Made by a program: the position numbers and the translations under genes. From NCBI GenBank assembly GCA_965656875.1, contig CBFHMJ010000018.1, positions 124,001 to 188,000 of the forward strand: DNA of 64,000 nt. The letters run 5' to 3'. The notes beneath the pieces are model-generated. The model was not told where the DNA came from, did not search any database, and was given only the letters and a program-made list of their open reading frames with translations. The first letter of the stretch is position 1, and every line of letters begins with the position of its first letter. Shown here in pieces: positions 35,191-44,832 of this stretch. The DNA is from CBFHMJ01 sp965656875 (lineage in GTDB: Bacteria; Pseudomonadota; Gammaproteobacteria; Enterobacterales; Alteromonadaceae).

Positions 35191-36408
35191 ATGATCTCAA
35201 CAGATGTGATAGTCGTCGGCGGCGGATGCATTGGTCTGACGCAGGCGTTGGCGCTGGCAGAGATTGGCATCAAGGTTGTCGTTGTTGATGCGCAGGCCGA
35301 GCAACAGGCTTTGTCAGGTGCGCCTCAATTACGCGTCAGTGCTATCAGTGCGGCCAGTGAAGCTATTTTTCGTCATCTTGGTGTTTGGGAATTGCTTGAT
35401 GCATCGCGGCTTCAACCCTATGAAACGATGTCGGTTTGGGAGAAAGATTCATTCGGTAACATTGCATTTGACGCCGCGCAGGTTCAGCAACATCGGTTAG
35501 GGCATATCATTGAAAATGACAATATCCGATTTGCTTTGTATCAAAAGTTGAAGATGCTGGAGAATGTAACCGTACTGACTGAGCATCAGGTTAAATCAAT
35601 CGAGCACGGTGAACGTGAAATACTGGTAACGACCTCGAAGAATGAATTATTAATTGGTCGCCTGGTTGTTGCAGCTGACGGCGCGAATTCTTTTGTTCGT
35701 CGTACAGAAAATCTGCCGATTACGTTTCAGGATTATGAGCATACAGCGATTGTTGCGACAGTTAAGACAGAGCTACCGCATGATGCCTGTGCAAGGCAAT
35801 GCTTTACTACAGACGGCCCGGTGGCATTTTTACCACTGTGGGATAAACATCATTGCTCGTTGGTCTGGTCCTGTTCACCACACCAGGCTGAGAAACGAAT
35901 GGCAATGGATGATGCTGAGTTCTCAAAAACATTAACGGCGACGTTTGATGCTCGGGTTGGGTTGGTTGAGGTTATCAGTAAGCGCGTCAGCTTTCCGCTG
36001 ACAATGCGATATGCCAGACAATGGATCGGCGACAGGGTAGTGCTTTGTGGCGACGCTGCACACACCATTCATCCGTTAGCCGGTCTGGGAATGAACCTTG
36101 GATTAGGTGATGCCGCTGCGCTGGCTCAGGTGATTGGCGACGCACGAGAGAAAAATCCTGATATTGATATAGGCTCTGTTCAAACATTACGACAATATGA
36201 GCGTTGGCGTAAATCAGAAGCGCAGACGTATATCGCGGCGATGGAAGGACTTAAGCGGTTGTTCGGTATTGATAATCCAGTCATTAAATTAATTCGTACA
36301 ACGGGATTATCTCTGGTGAATCAGCTAACGCCAGTCAAAGATGATGTCATAAAGCAGGCGATGGGAATGTCAGGAAATTTGCCAAAAATTGCAAAGCTAA
36401 AAAGTTAA
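35191..36408 (+). CDS. ubiI: UbiI-type FAD-dependent ubiquinone hydroxylase
   Basis: 405 residues, same family as ubiH. V-G-G-G-C-I-G-L-T at the N-terminus, A-A-D-G-A-N-S-F-V-R-R, and C-G-D-A-A-H-T-I-H-P-L-A-G-L-G-M-N-L-G. In E. coli the second gene of this pair (visC) makes the C5 hydroxylation. Assignment to ubiI over ubiF rests on order. It ends in a hairpin at 36443. Confidence 0.88.
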   Translation: MISTDVIVVGGGCIGLTQALALAEIGIKVVVVDAQAEQQALSGAPQLRVSAISAASEAIFRHLGVWELLDASRLQPYETMSVWEKDSFGNIAFDAAQVQQHRLGHIIENDNIRFALYQKLKMLENVTVLTEHQVKSIEHGEREILVTTSKNELLIGRLVVAADGANSFVRRTENLPITFQDYEHTAIVATVKTELPHDACARQCFTTDGPVAFLPLWDKHHCSLVWSCSPHQAEKRMAMDDAEFSKTLTATFDARVGLVEVISKRVSFPLTMRYARQWIGDRVVLCGDAAHTIHPLAGLGMNLGLGDAAALAQVIGDAREKNPDIDIGSVQTLRQYERWRKSEAQTYIAAMEGLKRLFGIDNPVIKLIRTTGLSLVNQLTPVKDDVIKQAMGMSGNLPKIAKLKS

Positions 36409-36442
36409 GTCCTTGTATCTGAATCAGTGTCTTCATACAGAT

Positions 36443-36475
36443 GACTAAATACATGGCGTGCAGATGTATTTAGTC
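36443..36475 (+). terminator. Perfect 12-base hairpin after ubiI
   Basis: GACTAAATACAT (36443-36454) and ATGTATTTAGTC (36464-36475) around 9 bases, 35 bases past the ubiI stop. No T-run follows, so it may be a transcript-stabilising or intrinsic-like element. Confidence 0.6.
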
Positions 36476-36842
36476 GCTAATCCCTTCTAACTTATACCAA
36501 TTCAATGTCTTTAAATGTTAACTTGACGGCATTAATGTATAAAAATTGTTTTTGTTATTTCGTCCTTTCGATTTGACTCGGGCTAAAAGAACATTTACCT
36601 TATTTCGGTTATTTTTAGTTAGCCAGAAATACGCAGATTACGAAATAATCAGGTGAATCAGTTTTTTCCTGCTTTTGATACGATGAGATCTTACCTGTTG
36701 TATAAATACGTCAAAGGTACTTGATGTTGCTCAGGTATTTAATCAATATTTAAATTGTGTTTATAAAATTGTATTGATTAGATTTTTTTGGGAATCAGGT
36801 CTTTTATTCATTAGAAAAACTAAGGAATGCGAGCTATCCAGC

Positions 36843-36864
36843 ATACCCGGATTTAGGGTATAAT
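36843..36864 (+). promoter_or_regulatory. gcvT promoter -10 box overlapped by a palindrome
   Basis: A perfect TATAAT (36859-36864) lies 91 bases before the gcvT start. ATACCC (36843-36848) and GGGTAT (36856-36861) form a perfect inverted repeat that overlaps the -10 box, an arrangement typical of a repressor operator. The -35 region is not recognisable, which would suit an activator-dependent promoter. Confidence 0.5.
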
Positions 36865-36954
36865 CGGCTCTTTTTTAAACACACGACATAAATTATAACG
36901 GCGGATAAGCCCTGGTTGCTTTCATTCTGCTTTACCCCACTTGAGTGTATGTTT

Positions 36955-38034
36955 ATGACTGAGAAAACGGTTCTTTTTGAAAAACACCTTGAATCAAACG
37001 CGAAAATCGTTGATTTCCACGGCTGGGATATGCCAATTCATTATGGCTCACAAATCGATGAGCATCACGCAGTCCGTCAGGACGCAGGCATGTTCGACGT
37101 TTCTCACATGACAATCGTCGATATTAAAGGCGACGACGCAAAACCTTTCCTAAGATTCCTCCTTACAAACGACGTTGAAAAACTAAAAACTCCAGGCAAA
37201 GCACTGTATACCGGCATGTTAAATCATGATGGTGGTGTGATTGATGACCTTATCGTTTATTTCTTCGAAGAAACTTACTATCGTCTGGTAGTTAATTCAG
37301 CAACGCGTGAAAAAGATTTAGCATGGTTGGCTAAGCAGTCAGCGGAGTTCAGTGTCACGATCACTGAACAACCTGAGTTCGGCATGATCGCCGTTCAGGG
37401 ACCGAATGCAAAAGCAAAAGTTGCAACGGTTATTTCTGCTGAGCAGCAAAGCGCAATTGAAGGCATGAAACCATTTTTTGGTGTTCAGGCTGGTGATCTG
37501 TTTATTGCTACCACAGGTTACACAGGTGAAGATGGTTATGAAATCATCGTTCCTGCTGATCAGTGTGCAGATTTCTGGCAAAAATTACTGGATGCCGGTG
37601 TTCGTCCTGCGGGCCTTGGTGCGCGTGACACGCTTCGTCTGGAAGCCGGTATGAATTTATATGGTCAGGATATGGATGAGTCTGTTTCTCCGCTTGCGGC
37701 GAACATGGGCTGGACAATCACCTGGCAACCAGAAGACCGTGATTTCATCGGTCGTGCTGCTTTAACGGAAATTAAAAGCCAGGGTTCTGACAAATTTGTT
37801 GGCCTGGTTATGGAGCAAAAAGGTGTATTGCGTGGCGGTCAGCGTGTTGTGGTTGATGGCGGTGAAGGTATCATCACTTCAGGTACATTCTCACCGACAC
37901 TGGGCCACAGTATTGCGCTTGCACGTGTTCCAGCCAATATAGGCGAAACGGCTCAGGTCGAAATTCGCAAAAAATTGGTTGAAGTCAAAGTAATTAAGCC
38001 CTGCTTTGTGCGCCAGGGTCAAAAAGTATTCTAA
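36955..38034 (+). CDS. gcvT: Glycine cleavage system T protein (aminomethyltransferase)
   Basis: 359 residues. Transfers the methylene group from aminomethyl-lipoyl GcvH to tetrahydrofolate, releasing ammonia. The N-terminal signature V-D-F-H-G-W-D-M-P-I-H-Y-G-S-Q and D-V-S-H-M, and late G-Y-T-G-E-D-G-Y-E are present. I choose the ATG at 36955 because it gives the usual M-T-E-K-T-x-L-F-E-K-H N-terminus; an ATG 6 bases upstream and a distant TTG are possible. First gene of gcvTHP. Confidence 0.96.
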   Translation: MTEKTVLFEKHLESNAKIVDFHGWDMPIHYGSQIDEHHAVRQDAGMFDVSHMTIVDIKGDDAKPFLRFLLTNDVEKLKTPGKALYTGMLNHDGGVIDDLIVYFFEETYYRLVVNSATREKDLAWLAKQSAEFSVTITEQPEFGMIAVQGPNAKAKVATVISAEQQSAIEGMKPFFGVQAGDLFIATTGYTGEDGYEIIVPADQCADFWQKLLDAGVRPAGLGARDTLRLEAGMNLYGQDMDESVSPLAANMGWTITWQPEDRDFIGRAALTEIKSQGSDKFVGLVMEQKGVLRGGQRVVVDGGEGIITSGTFSPTLGHSIALARVPANIGETAQVEIRKKLVEVKVIKPCFVRQGQKVF

Positions 38035-38117
38035 TATTAACGTGACTGAGACAGTGAGAAGTGTATGCACGCCTTTTGCTGTAACGAGTTATTAAGTCTG
38101 GTTAAGGAAACATTAAG

Positions 38118-38507
38118 ATGAGCAATATCCCAACTGAATTAAAATATGCGGCCACCCATGAATGGTTAAGACATGAAGGCGATGGCGTTTACACAATGGG
38201 AATCACAGACCACGCGCAAGAATTACTGGGTGAACTGGTATTCGTTGAATTACCTGATGAAGGTGACGAAATTTCTGCGGGTGACGACTGTTGTGTAGCT
38301 GAGTCAGTAAAAGCTGCTTCAGATGTTTATGCACCGGTTAGCGGCACTGTTGTGGCGATAAATCCGGCGTTGGAAGATTCACCGGAGCTTGTTAATAACG
38401 ATGCATTCGGTGAAGGTTGGTTCATCAAAATCAAAATCGATGACGATGCTGAATTAGGTGAGTTACTTGATGCTGAAGGTTATAAAAACAGCATCGATGA
38501 AGACTAA
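38118..38507 (+). CDS. gcvH: Glycine cleavage system H protein (lipoyl carrier)
   Basis: 129 residues. Carries the aminomethyl intermediate on a lipoyl-lysine, visible in E-S-V-K-A-A-S at about residues 62-68. The beta-rich fold begins L-K-Y-A-A-T-H-E-W-L. AAGGAAAC precedes the ATG. It lies between gcvT and gcvP. Confidence 0.97.
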   Translation: MSNIPTELKYAATHEWLRHEGDGVYTMGITDHAQELLGELVFVELPDEGDEISAGDDCCVAESVKAASDVYAPVSGTVVAINPALEDSPELVNNDAFGEGWFIKIKIDDDAELGELLDAEGYKNSIDED

Positions 38508-38524
38508 GTCTTAATCTTTACCTG

Positions 38525-38558
38525 AACAAAGCCTCTGTTTTTTAACGAGGCTTTGTTG
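38525..38558 (+). terminator. Hairpin between gcvH and gcvP
   Basis: AACAAAGCCTC pairs perfectly with GAGGCTTTGTT around a T-rich loop, followed by GTTTGT. It probably attenuates transcription so that gcvP is partly independent of gcvTH. Confidence 0.75.
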
Positions 38559-38717
38559 TTTGTAAACCTTTAATTCGTTTACGCATTAATACCAGATGCT
38601 GCGTTTGAGTAGGTCAGGGAAGGCTATGCTACGCACGATTTATCCGGTATTCCATGCCGTGAGCCGTTTCAATTTCGCCTCTTGAACAAACAGAGGTATT
38701 CCCGGGAATGACAGCTT

Positions 38718-41618
38718 ATGACACATTCAATCAATGAACCATTATTAAACCTTGAGCAGAAGCAAGATTTTATCCAGCGCCATATCGGTTCAGATGCAAA
38801 GCAAACACACGATATGTTGGCTGAATTAGGGTTTGATACCATTGAAGAATTAATCGAACAAACGGTTCCTGAATCTATTCGATTACCTCAACCTTTTAAT
38901 GTATGCGATAGCCGCACAGAAACAGAATCTCTGACTGAGCTGAAAGAACTCGCATCACAGAACCAGATTTTTAAGTCATACATTGGCCTGGGTTATCACC
39001 CAACAATTGTTCCTGGTGTTATTCAACGTAACGTACTGGAAAATCCAGGCTGGTACACTGCATACACGCCTTATCAACCTGAGATCGCTCAGGGTCGTCT
39101 TGAATCTCTTCTTAACTTCCAACAATTAAGCATTGATCTGTCGGGTCTTGATTTAGCCAGTGCATCACTACTGGATGAAGGCACGGCAGCGGCAGAAGCG
39201 ATGGCGTTGGCAAAACGTGTCGCCAAGGCGAAAAAAGCAAACATCTTCTTTATTGCCGATGATGTGCATCCACAAACTATTGATGTCGTTAAAACCCGTG
39301 CTGATATGTTTGGTTTTGAGGTTGTTGTTGGTGCAGCGCAAGATGCGGTAAATCATGACATTTTTGGCGCATTACTTCAGTATCCGGGCACAACGGGGGC
39401 TATTACTGACCTGACTGACCTGACCGCACAAATTCAGGCGAAGAAAGCGATTGTTGCAGTAGCAGCAGATATCATGTCGCTTATTATGCTTAAAGCGCCA
39501 GGCGATATGGGCGTTGATGTTGTATTAGGTTCAACACAGCGTTTTGGTGTGCCAATGGGCTACGGTGGTCCTCATGCCGCATTCTTCGTTACGCGTGATA
39601 AATATAAGCGTTCATTACCTGGCCGTATTATCGGTGTATCAAAAGATCGTTCAGGTAACATGGCCTTACGTATGGCGATGCAAACCCGTGAACAGCACAT
39701 CCGTCGTGAGAAAGCGAATTCAAATATTTGTACGGCTCAGGTGCTACTGGCAAATATGGCTGCGTTCTATGCGGTGTATCACGGTCCTCAGGGCTTAAAA
39801 GTTATCGCAAATCGTATTCATCGCTTCACTGATATTCTGGCAGCAGGTCTGGCAAGTAAAGGTGTTGAACTGGTGAATGATACCTGGTTCGATACAATCA
39901 CGATCAAACCTGCGGCAATCGAAGACGTTGTTGCCCGTGCGACTGAAAAACGTATTAATTTCCGTACTGATGTTGCTGGTGTATTAGGTATCAGTCTGAA
40001 TGAAACGACAACTCGCGCTGATATTGTTGAATTGTTCGACGTTATCCTGGGCGAAGGTCACGGCCTGGATATTGAAGCGCTGGACGCTGATATTCTTGCG
40101 AATGGTTCAACATCCATTCCAACAGCAGCACAACGTCATGATGACTTCCTGAAACACGACGTATTTAATGCGTATCACTCAGAAACAGAGATGCTTCGCT
40201 ACATCAAAAAGCTTGAAAACAAAGACCTTGCATTGAATCACTCAATGATCTCTCTGGGTTCTTGTACGATGAAGTTGAATGCGACAGCTGAGATGATTCC
40301 AATCACCTGGCCTGAGTTTTCTGACTTGCACCCATTCTGCCCGAAAGAGCAGGCGCAAGGTTATGTGAAGCTGGTTGATCAATTCTCTGAATGGTTAGTC
40401 GAAATTACTGGCTATGATGCTATCTCATTCCAGCCTAATTCAGGCGCTCAGGGCGAGTATGCTGGCCTGGTCGCTATCAAGAAATACTATGAAGCGAAAG
40501 GCGAAGCACACCGTAATATTTGCTTAATTCCAAGTTCTGCTCACGGTACTAACCCTGCATCAGCGCAAATGGCCAGCATGAAAGTGGTGGTGGTTGAATG
40601 TGATAGCGACGGTAATATCGATCTGTCAGATTTACGCGCAAAAGCCGAAGAAATGGCCGATAACCTGGCGTGTCTGATGGTAACTTACCCTTCAACTCAC
40701 GGTGTTTATGAAGAAACCATCGTTGAAGTGTGTGAGATTGTTCATGAGTTCGGCGGTCAGGTTTATATGGATGGCGCGAACATGAATGCTCAGGTTGGAA
40801 TCACATCACCGGGTTTCATTGGTTCAGACGTATCACATCTTAATCTGCACAAAACCTTTGCTATTCCTCATGGTGGCGGTGGTCCGGGTGTTGGTCCTAT
40901 CGGCGTTAAGAGTCACTTAGCACCGTTTTTACCTGATCATCCATTAATCACGGTTAATGATGAAACCAAAGGTAACGGTTCCGTTTCTTCAGCGCCATTT
41001 GGTAGTGCTGGTGTGTTACCAATTTCATGGTCTTACATCGCATTGTTGGGTAATGAAGGTCTGCGTCGTTCTACAGAAATGGCGATTCTTCACGCTAACT
41101 ACCTGACGAAGAAACTAAGCGAACATTACCCAGTGCTTTACACCGGTCGTAATGGCCGTGTTGCTCATGAATGTATTGTTGATATCCGTCCACTAAAAGA
41201 TAGTTCTGGTGTGACAGAAATGGATATTGCAAAGCGTTTGATGGATTTTGGTTTCCACGCGCCGACCATGTCATTCCCAGTGGCGGGCACGTTAATGATT
41301 GAGCCAACTGAGTCAGAGTCAAAAGCTGAGATTGATCGTTTTATCGAAGCAATGATTACTATCCGTAAAGAAATCGAACGCGTTGAGTCAGGTGAATGGA
41401 CGGTTGAAGACAATCCATTACACTTCGCACCGCATACTCAAGCTGATGTGCTTCAGGGTGAGTGGGATCGTGCTTATGACCGTATGTATGCCGCATTCCC
41501 GGTGCCTGCTGTTGCTGCGAATAAATTCTGGCCAACGGTAACTCGCATCGATGATGTATACGGTGACCGTAACCTGATTTGTTCATGCCCGGCGGTTGAT
41601 AGTTATCGCGATGAGTAG
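38718..41618 (+). CDS. gcvP: Glycine dehydrogenase (decarboxylating), P protein
   Basis: 966 residues, single-chain form. PLP-dependent decarboxylation of glycine onto GcvH. The N-terminal half begins with Q-R-H-I-G, and the C-terminal half has the PLP lysine in H-K-T-F-A-I-P-H-G-G-G-G-P-G (about residues 713-726). Length and motifs are normal. gcvP is 210 bases after gcvH with a hairpin between. A strong terminator follows. Confidence 0.98.
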   Translation: MTHSINEPLLNLEQKQDFIQRHIGSDAKQTHDMLAELGFDTIEELIEQTVPESIRLPQPFNVCDSRTETESLTELKELASQNQIFKSYIGLGYHPTIVPGVIQRNVLENPGWYTAYTPYQPEIAQGRLESLLNFQQLSIDLSGLDLASASLLDEGTAAAEAMALAKRVAKAKKANIFFIADDVHPQTIDVVKTRADMFGFEVVVGAAQDAVNHDIFGALLQYPGTTGAITDLTDLTAQIQAKKAIVAVAADIMSLIMLKAPGDMGVDVVLGSTQRFGVPMGYGGPHAAFFVTRDKYKRSLPGRIIGVSKDRSGNMALRMAMQTREQHIRREKANSNICTAQVLLANMAAFYAVYHGPQGLKVIANRIHRFTDILAAGLASKGVELVNDTWFDTITIKPAAIEDVVARATEKRINFRTDVAGVLGISLNETTTRADIVELFDVILGEGHGLDIEALDADILANGSTSIPTAAQRHDDFLKHDVFNAYHSETEMLRYIKKLENKDLALNHSMISLGSCTMKLNATAEMIPITWPEFSDLHPFCPKEQAQGYVKLVDQFSEWLVEITGYDAISFQPNSGAQGEYAGLVAIKKYYEAKGEAHRNICLIPSSAHGTNPASAQMASMKVVVVECDSDGNIDLSDLRAKAEEMADNLACLMVTYPSTHGVYEETIVEVCEIVHEFGGQVYMDGANMNAQVGITSPGFIGSDVSHLNLHKTFAIPHGGGGPGVGPIGVKSHLAPFLPDHPLITVNDETKGNGSVSSAPFGSAGVLPISWSYIALLGNEGLRRSTEMAILHANYLTKKLSEHYPVLYTGRNGRVAHECIVDIRPLKDSSGVTEMDIAKRLMDFGFHAPTMSFPVAGTLMIEPTESESKAEIDRFIEAMITIRKEIERVESGEWTVEDNPLHFAPHTQADVLQGEWDRAYDRMYAAFPVPAVAANKFWPTVTRIDDVYGDRNLICSCPAVDSYRDE

Positions 41619-41666
41619 TTGAACAATACGTCCTTAACCTTGAACGTTAACGGCGTTGTTTAAAAT

Positions 41667-41706
41667 TAAAAAAGCGAACCAGTGTGTAAATTGGTTCGCT
41701 TTTTTG
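41667..41706 (+). terminator. Terminator after gcvP
   Basis: AAAAAGCGAACCA pairs with TGGTTCGCTTTTTT around a 10-base loop; A-run and T-run make it usable both ways. Confidence 0.94.
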
Positions 41707-41795
41707 TTTTCTGGCCTTTGTATTTCCAATACTTTCTTCTTGAATAAATCTTACATAATCCTAATTTGTAAAATCAGTTGGCGTATTCAGATGCA

Positions 41796-42428
41796 CTAAA
41801 GTTTCTGTGCTGTATAGTAATTTCCGTTTGCACTCCAGAATTCAAGATGCCCCATGTCATTGATAATGTAATACTCCCCAAGCGATTCTCCAGAATTATT
41901 TTGTAGCTTAATACCCTGTTTAATCTTCGATTGAGTGAAAGGTCCTGACATGTCTTTACCACTACTGTAGATATTTTGAATATAAACTTGCTTATCTTTG
42001 TAGAAAGCAATTTTCTTGTGTTCTGGTCCCCAACTGGACATCCATTCGCCAAGTATTTTTTCATTTGATAACTGGGTGTTTTTTAATTTTTCATAGGTTT
42101 TTGAATAAACACCATAAGTGATAATTTCAAGTGTTGGATCATATTGAACAGTTGCCCAATATGATTGATTTTTATGATAATTATCAATTCTATAGTTTAT
42201 AAAGGTTCGTTGTACGTCCTGCTCGGATTGAGCATATATCTCATTTGAAATGTGTATAAGATTAGTTTCATTTGTTCTTGAAGGTAAGATAACTAAAACC
42301 GTTCTTTTTATATCTCTTTTATATTCATCACTAATGATTTTGTAAGAGGACAATTCATTGTTTTCAGAGCATGAAAGTAGCAGAAAAGTCGCAAAAAGAA
42401 CTTTAAATATTGGTGTGTTAACAGTCAT
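41796..42428 (-). CDS. Lipoprotein of unknown function
   Basis: 210 residues. The N-terminus T-P-I-F-K-V-L-F-A-T-F-L-L-L-S-C-S has a lipobox with Cys at about residue 20. The mature part is rich in Asn, Lys, Tyr and Ile and looks more AT-rich in codon use than the neighbouring gcv genes, which suggests acquisition. No domain is recognised. A perfect hairpin lies 9 bases before the ATG. Confidence 0.6.
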   Translation of the reverse strand: MTVNTPIFKVLFATFLLLSCSENNELSSYKIISDEYKRDIKRTVLVILPSRTNETNLIHISNEIYAQSEQDVQRTFINYRIDNYHKNQSYWATVQYDPTLEIITYGVYSKTYEKLKNTQLSNEKILGEWMSSWGPEHKKIAFYKDKQVYIQNIYSSGKDMSGPFTQSKIKQGIKLQNNSGESLGEYYIINDMGHLEFWSANGNYYTAQKL

Positions 42429-42437
42429 AGTTTACTG

Positions 42438-42474
42438 AAACCTATTATAGATAACTATTACCTATAATAGGTTT
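42438..42474. repeat. Perfect 13-base inverted repeat before the lipoprotein gene
   Basis: AAACCTATTATAG (42438-42449, plus one base) and CTATAATAGGTTT (42462-42474) around 11 bases. It lies between cytochrome b561 and the lipoprotein, and its 3' arm holds the only weak Shine-Dalgarno (AGG) of the lipoprotein. Operator, attenuator hairpin or short mobile-element end. Confidence 0.55.
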
Positions 42475-42550
42475 ATTAAGTAAACGTGTAAAAATAATTT
42501 TTTTAATACCTGCTTCACCTTTCCTCTTTCCAAGAAAGGGAATCTCTTAC

Positions 42551-43099
42551 TCATCCAATCATACGCTTTAGCGTTTCATCTTTATCAATCACATGATGTT
42601 TTAGTGCAGCGGCAATATGCGCGATGATCAAGGCTGCCAGTGTGTATCCGACGGCGGTGTGTAATGTTTTTCCGATTAAATAGAGTGTCTCATTCACAGG
42701 TTGTACTTTGCCATCAGACATAACACGTTCAACGAGAACGTATCCAAAAATTTTGATGCCGTAGCCGCCAAAACCAGAATAAAACATGCCACTGACGGGC
42801 ATTAGTAAGGTGCCAGCCAGCAACCCCCAATGGGCGTAATGTGCCAGTTTGTTCATGCGTTCGGATTGTTTGGCAACGGCTGTCGGAAATCCCTGTTTTA
42901 TGCGGTAAATAGCGCGGGGAAGAAGAATCAGCAGTGCTAGAACCCCAATTGCTTTGTGGATTGAATAGAGATCGCCGTCCTCCATTTCAACCATATAAAA
43001 TCCTAACGTGGTTAAGCCAATCATTAAGAGTCCTGTTATCCAGTGAAATATCCGGGTTACTTTACTTAAGGACGGGGTGCTTAAAGGCGATGCTGTCAT
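42551..43099 (-). CDS. Cytochrome b561-family protein
   Basis: 182 residues with four predicted membrane helices. Histidines in R-I-F-H-W-I-T-G, S-I-H-K-A-I-G, L-A-H-Y-A-H-W and T-L-H-T-A-V-G/ I-A-H-I-A-A are positioned to bind two b hemes. The ATG at 43099 is preferred over one at 43117 because GGAG lies 6 bases upstream. It probably moves electrons between quinone and a periplasmic or superoxide substrate. Confidence 0.9.
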   Translation of the reverse strand: MTASPLSTPSLSKVTRIFHWITGLLMIGLTTLGFYMVEMEDGDLYSIHKAIGVLALLILLPRAIYRIKQGFPTAVAKQSERMNKLAHYAHWGLLAGTLLMPVSGMFYSGFGGYGIKIFGYVLVERVMSDGKVQPVNETLYLIGKTLHTAVGYTLAALIIAHIAAALKHHVIDKDETLKRMIG

Positions 43100-43227
43100 T
43101 CGTTTGCTCCAGAACATTTTTGCACCAGATTAATGACAAATCGGAGTGTTGACCAGAAAATAGTGACGAACGGAGGTGAATTGTGATGAGTTAATACACT
43201 TCCGCCATTCGTCCCAACTACTTGTGA

Positions 43228-44031
43228 TTAAAGGCGTATAAGTGATTTAACCATCGAACGTTTTGATTTGCTGACAGGAATTTCATGGTTGCTGATGAGG
43301 GTGAGCAATCCATGTCCTGCTCTGGCATTTTCCAATTTTATAATGTGTTCAATGTTGACCAGATAAGAGCGATGGCACTGGATTAGTGAAGAAGAATCTG
43401 CTGCTAACTTCATCTCTTTTAAGGTACTGCGCACCAGTTTCAATCCATCATGAGTCATGACTTCAATATAGTTGCCTGCCGCTTTAATAAAAAGAATGTC
43501 ACGAAGAAAAAATTCAGTGTCGTTAATCACAATAACTGGTGAATTGCTGTTGTTCGTTTCGGCATTTTCGTCTTCGATAACGGAAGGAATTGGCGCTTTA
43601 ATTTCTGATCTGCGAGCGTTATTGATGAAGTGATGTTTGCTCCATAAAATCCCGACGATGGAGATATAAGCAATTAAATGTTTGTGCCAGTTATTTATCA
43701 GACTTTCTTGCCAGCTTGTATTCAGAAACTGTGTGTCGATTAGCGTGTTAATGGTCAGAACCACCGTGAGGGTATAGACACCGATCAATGACAGGTACTT
43801 TAGATTATGAAGTGCCCGGCGTGTATTAAGTGCCAGAGTTAATGCGGGAATGATTCCAAGCCAGACACCGTATTCCTGCAATGACCAGAGGACCGAATCA
43901 GACAGACTAAAAGGCACTTTTTCGATAAACAATTCGTGGGCCGTGCAATTCAGACAGACCAATCCTAACAGCATCAACCACATTAACAGGAGCAACTGGT
44001 GGTCTTTGAGTTGTTTAAGTGAGTTGAACAA
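43228..44031 (-). CDS. Membrane-anchored LytTR-family DNA-binding regulator
   Basis: 267 residues. About four membrane helices in the first 135 residues, a short linker, then a C-terminal LytTR domain from about residue 165 (F-I-K-A-A-G-N-Y-I-E-V, C-H-R-S-Y-L-V-N, I-P-V-S-K-S-K-R). LytTR domains bind short direct repeats. With no receiver domain, the membrane part is presumably the sensor. Targets may be the divergent or nearby genes; inference. Confidence 0.85.
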   Translation of the reverse strand: MFNSLKQLKDHQLLLLMWLMLLGLVCLNCTAHELFIEKVPFSLSDSVLWSLQEYGVWLGIIPALTLALNTRRALHNLKYLSLIGVYTLTVVLTINTLIDTQFLNTSWQESLINNWHKHLIAYISIVGILWSKHHFINNARRSEIKAPIPSVIEDENAETNNSNSPVIVINDTEFFLRDILFIKAAGNYIEVMTHDGLKLVRSTLKEMKLAADSSSLIQCHRSYLVNIEHIIKLENARAGHGLLTLISNHEIPVSKSKRSMVKSLIRL

Positions 44032-44122
44032 AGCTATTTCTCAATTTATATGATGTCTCTTAACGGTCATTTGACCCTGAATAGCATCATTATATTTTTT
44101 GCGCTTTGAGTTGCAACGCCGA

Positions 44123-44728
44123 CTATTCAGGCGTTTTTTCAAAGTCTTTTATGAGATTCACCAGGGTGGCGATTTTAACATTCGACAGTTGGCGATAATC
44201 AAAATATGGACACACCACCAGGTGATGTTCTTCGTTAATGGCGAACTCTTCGTTAAGCCAGTTTAGCGGGGCATTTAACAATCCATCAGCGACTAATTGT
44301 TTGGCATAGGTTCGTCCCATGATGATATGAAAGGCTCGTTGATGCGATGGTGAGTCGAGTTGTGGCGGGCTGAATCGCAGGCTGGTGTTTGAATCAGTTT
44401 GTAATAGATAGTTGTCGCGCCATTGTTGCCAACTGTCAGCCCGTTGTCTGAAATCGAATTGTTTGTCATCGAGTGCAAAAATCAATTTGGCGTAGACGTT
44501 AAACACTTTCCGCCAGCCATTGCCTAATGCCTGGCCTATTGCGTGAATTTCTCCGGGTATAACGGGTGTGATATCGGTGAGTGACTGGTACTCAGTCATT
44601 GCTGGCACATTGCCTATATAAACATTGATTAGAGAGGATTTGCAGCCAAGCCCTGCTTCATGTGCCAAAAAAGGATGATTTATCATGTCGCTATGTATTT
44701 TTTTGTAAGGCGCATAGTGTGAAGTCAT
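44123..44728 (-). CDS. Conserved protein of unknown function (possibly DUF6942-like)
   Basis: 201 residues, soluble, no signal peptide. Contains G-N-G-W-R-K-V-F-N-V-Y-A-K-L-I-F-A-L near its centre and a conserved-looking H-I-I-M-G-R-T-Y-A-K. I think this belongs to a family of unknown function seen in marine gammaproteobacteria, but I cannot verify the number. It reads toward the LytTR gene, 90 bases away. Confidence 0.6.
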   Translation of the reverse strand: MTSHYAPYKKIHSDMINHPFLAHEAGLGCKSSLINVYIGNVPAMTEYQSLTDITPVIPGEIHAIGQALGNGWRKVFNVYAKLIFALDDKQFDFRQRADSWQQWRDNYLLQTDSNTSLRFSPPQLDSPSHQRAFHIIMGRTYAKQLVADGLLNAPLNWLNEEFAINEEHHLVVCPYFDYRQLSNVKIATLVNLIKDFEKTPE

Positions 44729-44771
44729 CTGATTTTAAGATCAATACGAATGAATAATGAATGCTCTCTTT

Positions 44772-44803
44772 GACTCAATGTAAAACATGTTTGACATTGA
44801 GTC
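44772..44803. repeat. Perfect 10-base inverted repeat
   Basis: GACTCAATGT (44772-44781) and ACATTGAGTC (44794-44803) around 12 bases; its right arm contains TTGACATTGAG, the first of the TTGACAT motifs in this spacer. Confidence 0.55.
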
Positions 44804-44832
44804 TGAATTAAACGACACTGCTTTCATCATCT

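Larger units (their letters stand above)
36409..36954. other. Long AT-rich region upstream of gcvT
   Basis: About 545 bases with no ORF, tRNA or canonical glycine riboswitch core that I can see. It holds the ubiI hairpin at its left end and the gcvT promoter at its right end. Confidence 0.55.

Noticed and set aside
36409..36954. Glycine riboswitch before gcvT
   Set aside because: The conserved core sequences were not seen by eye; a covariance search would be decisive.
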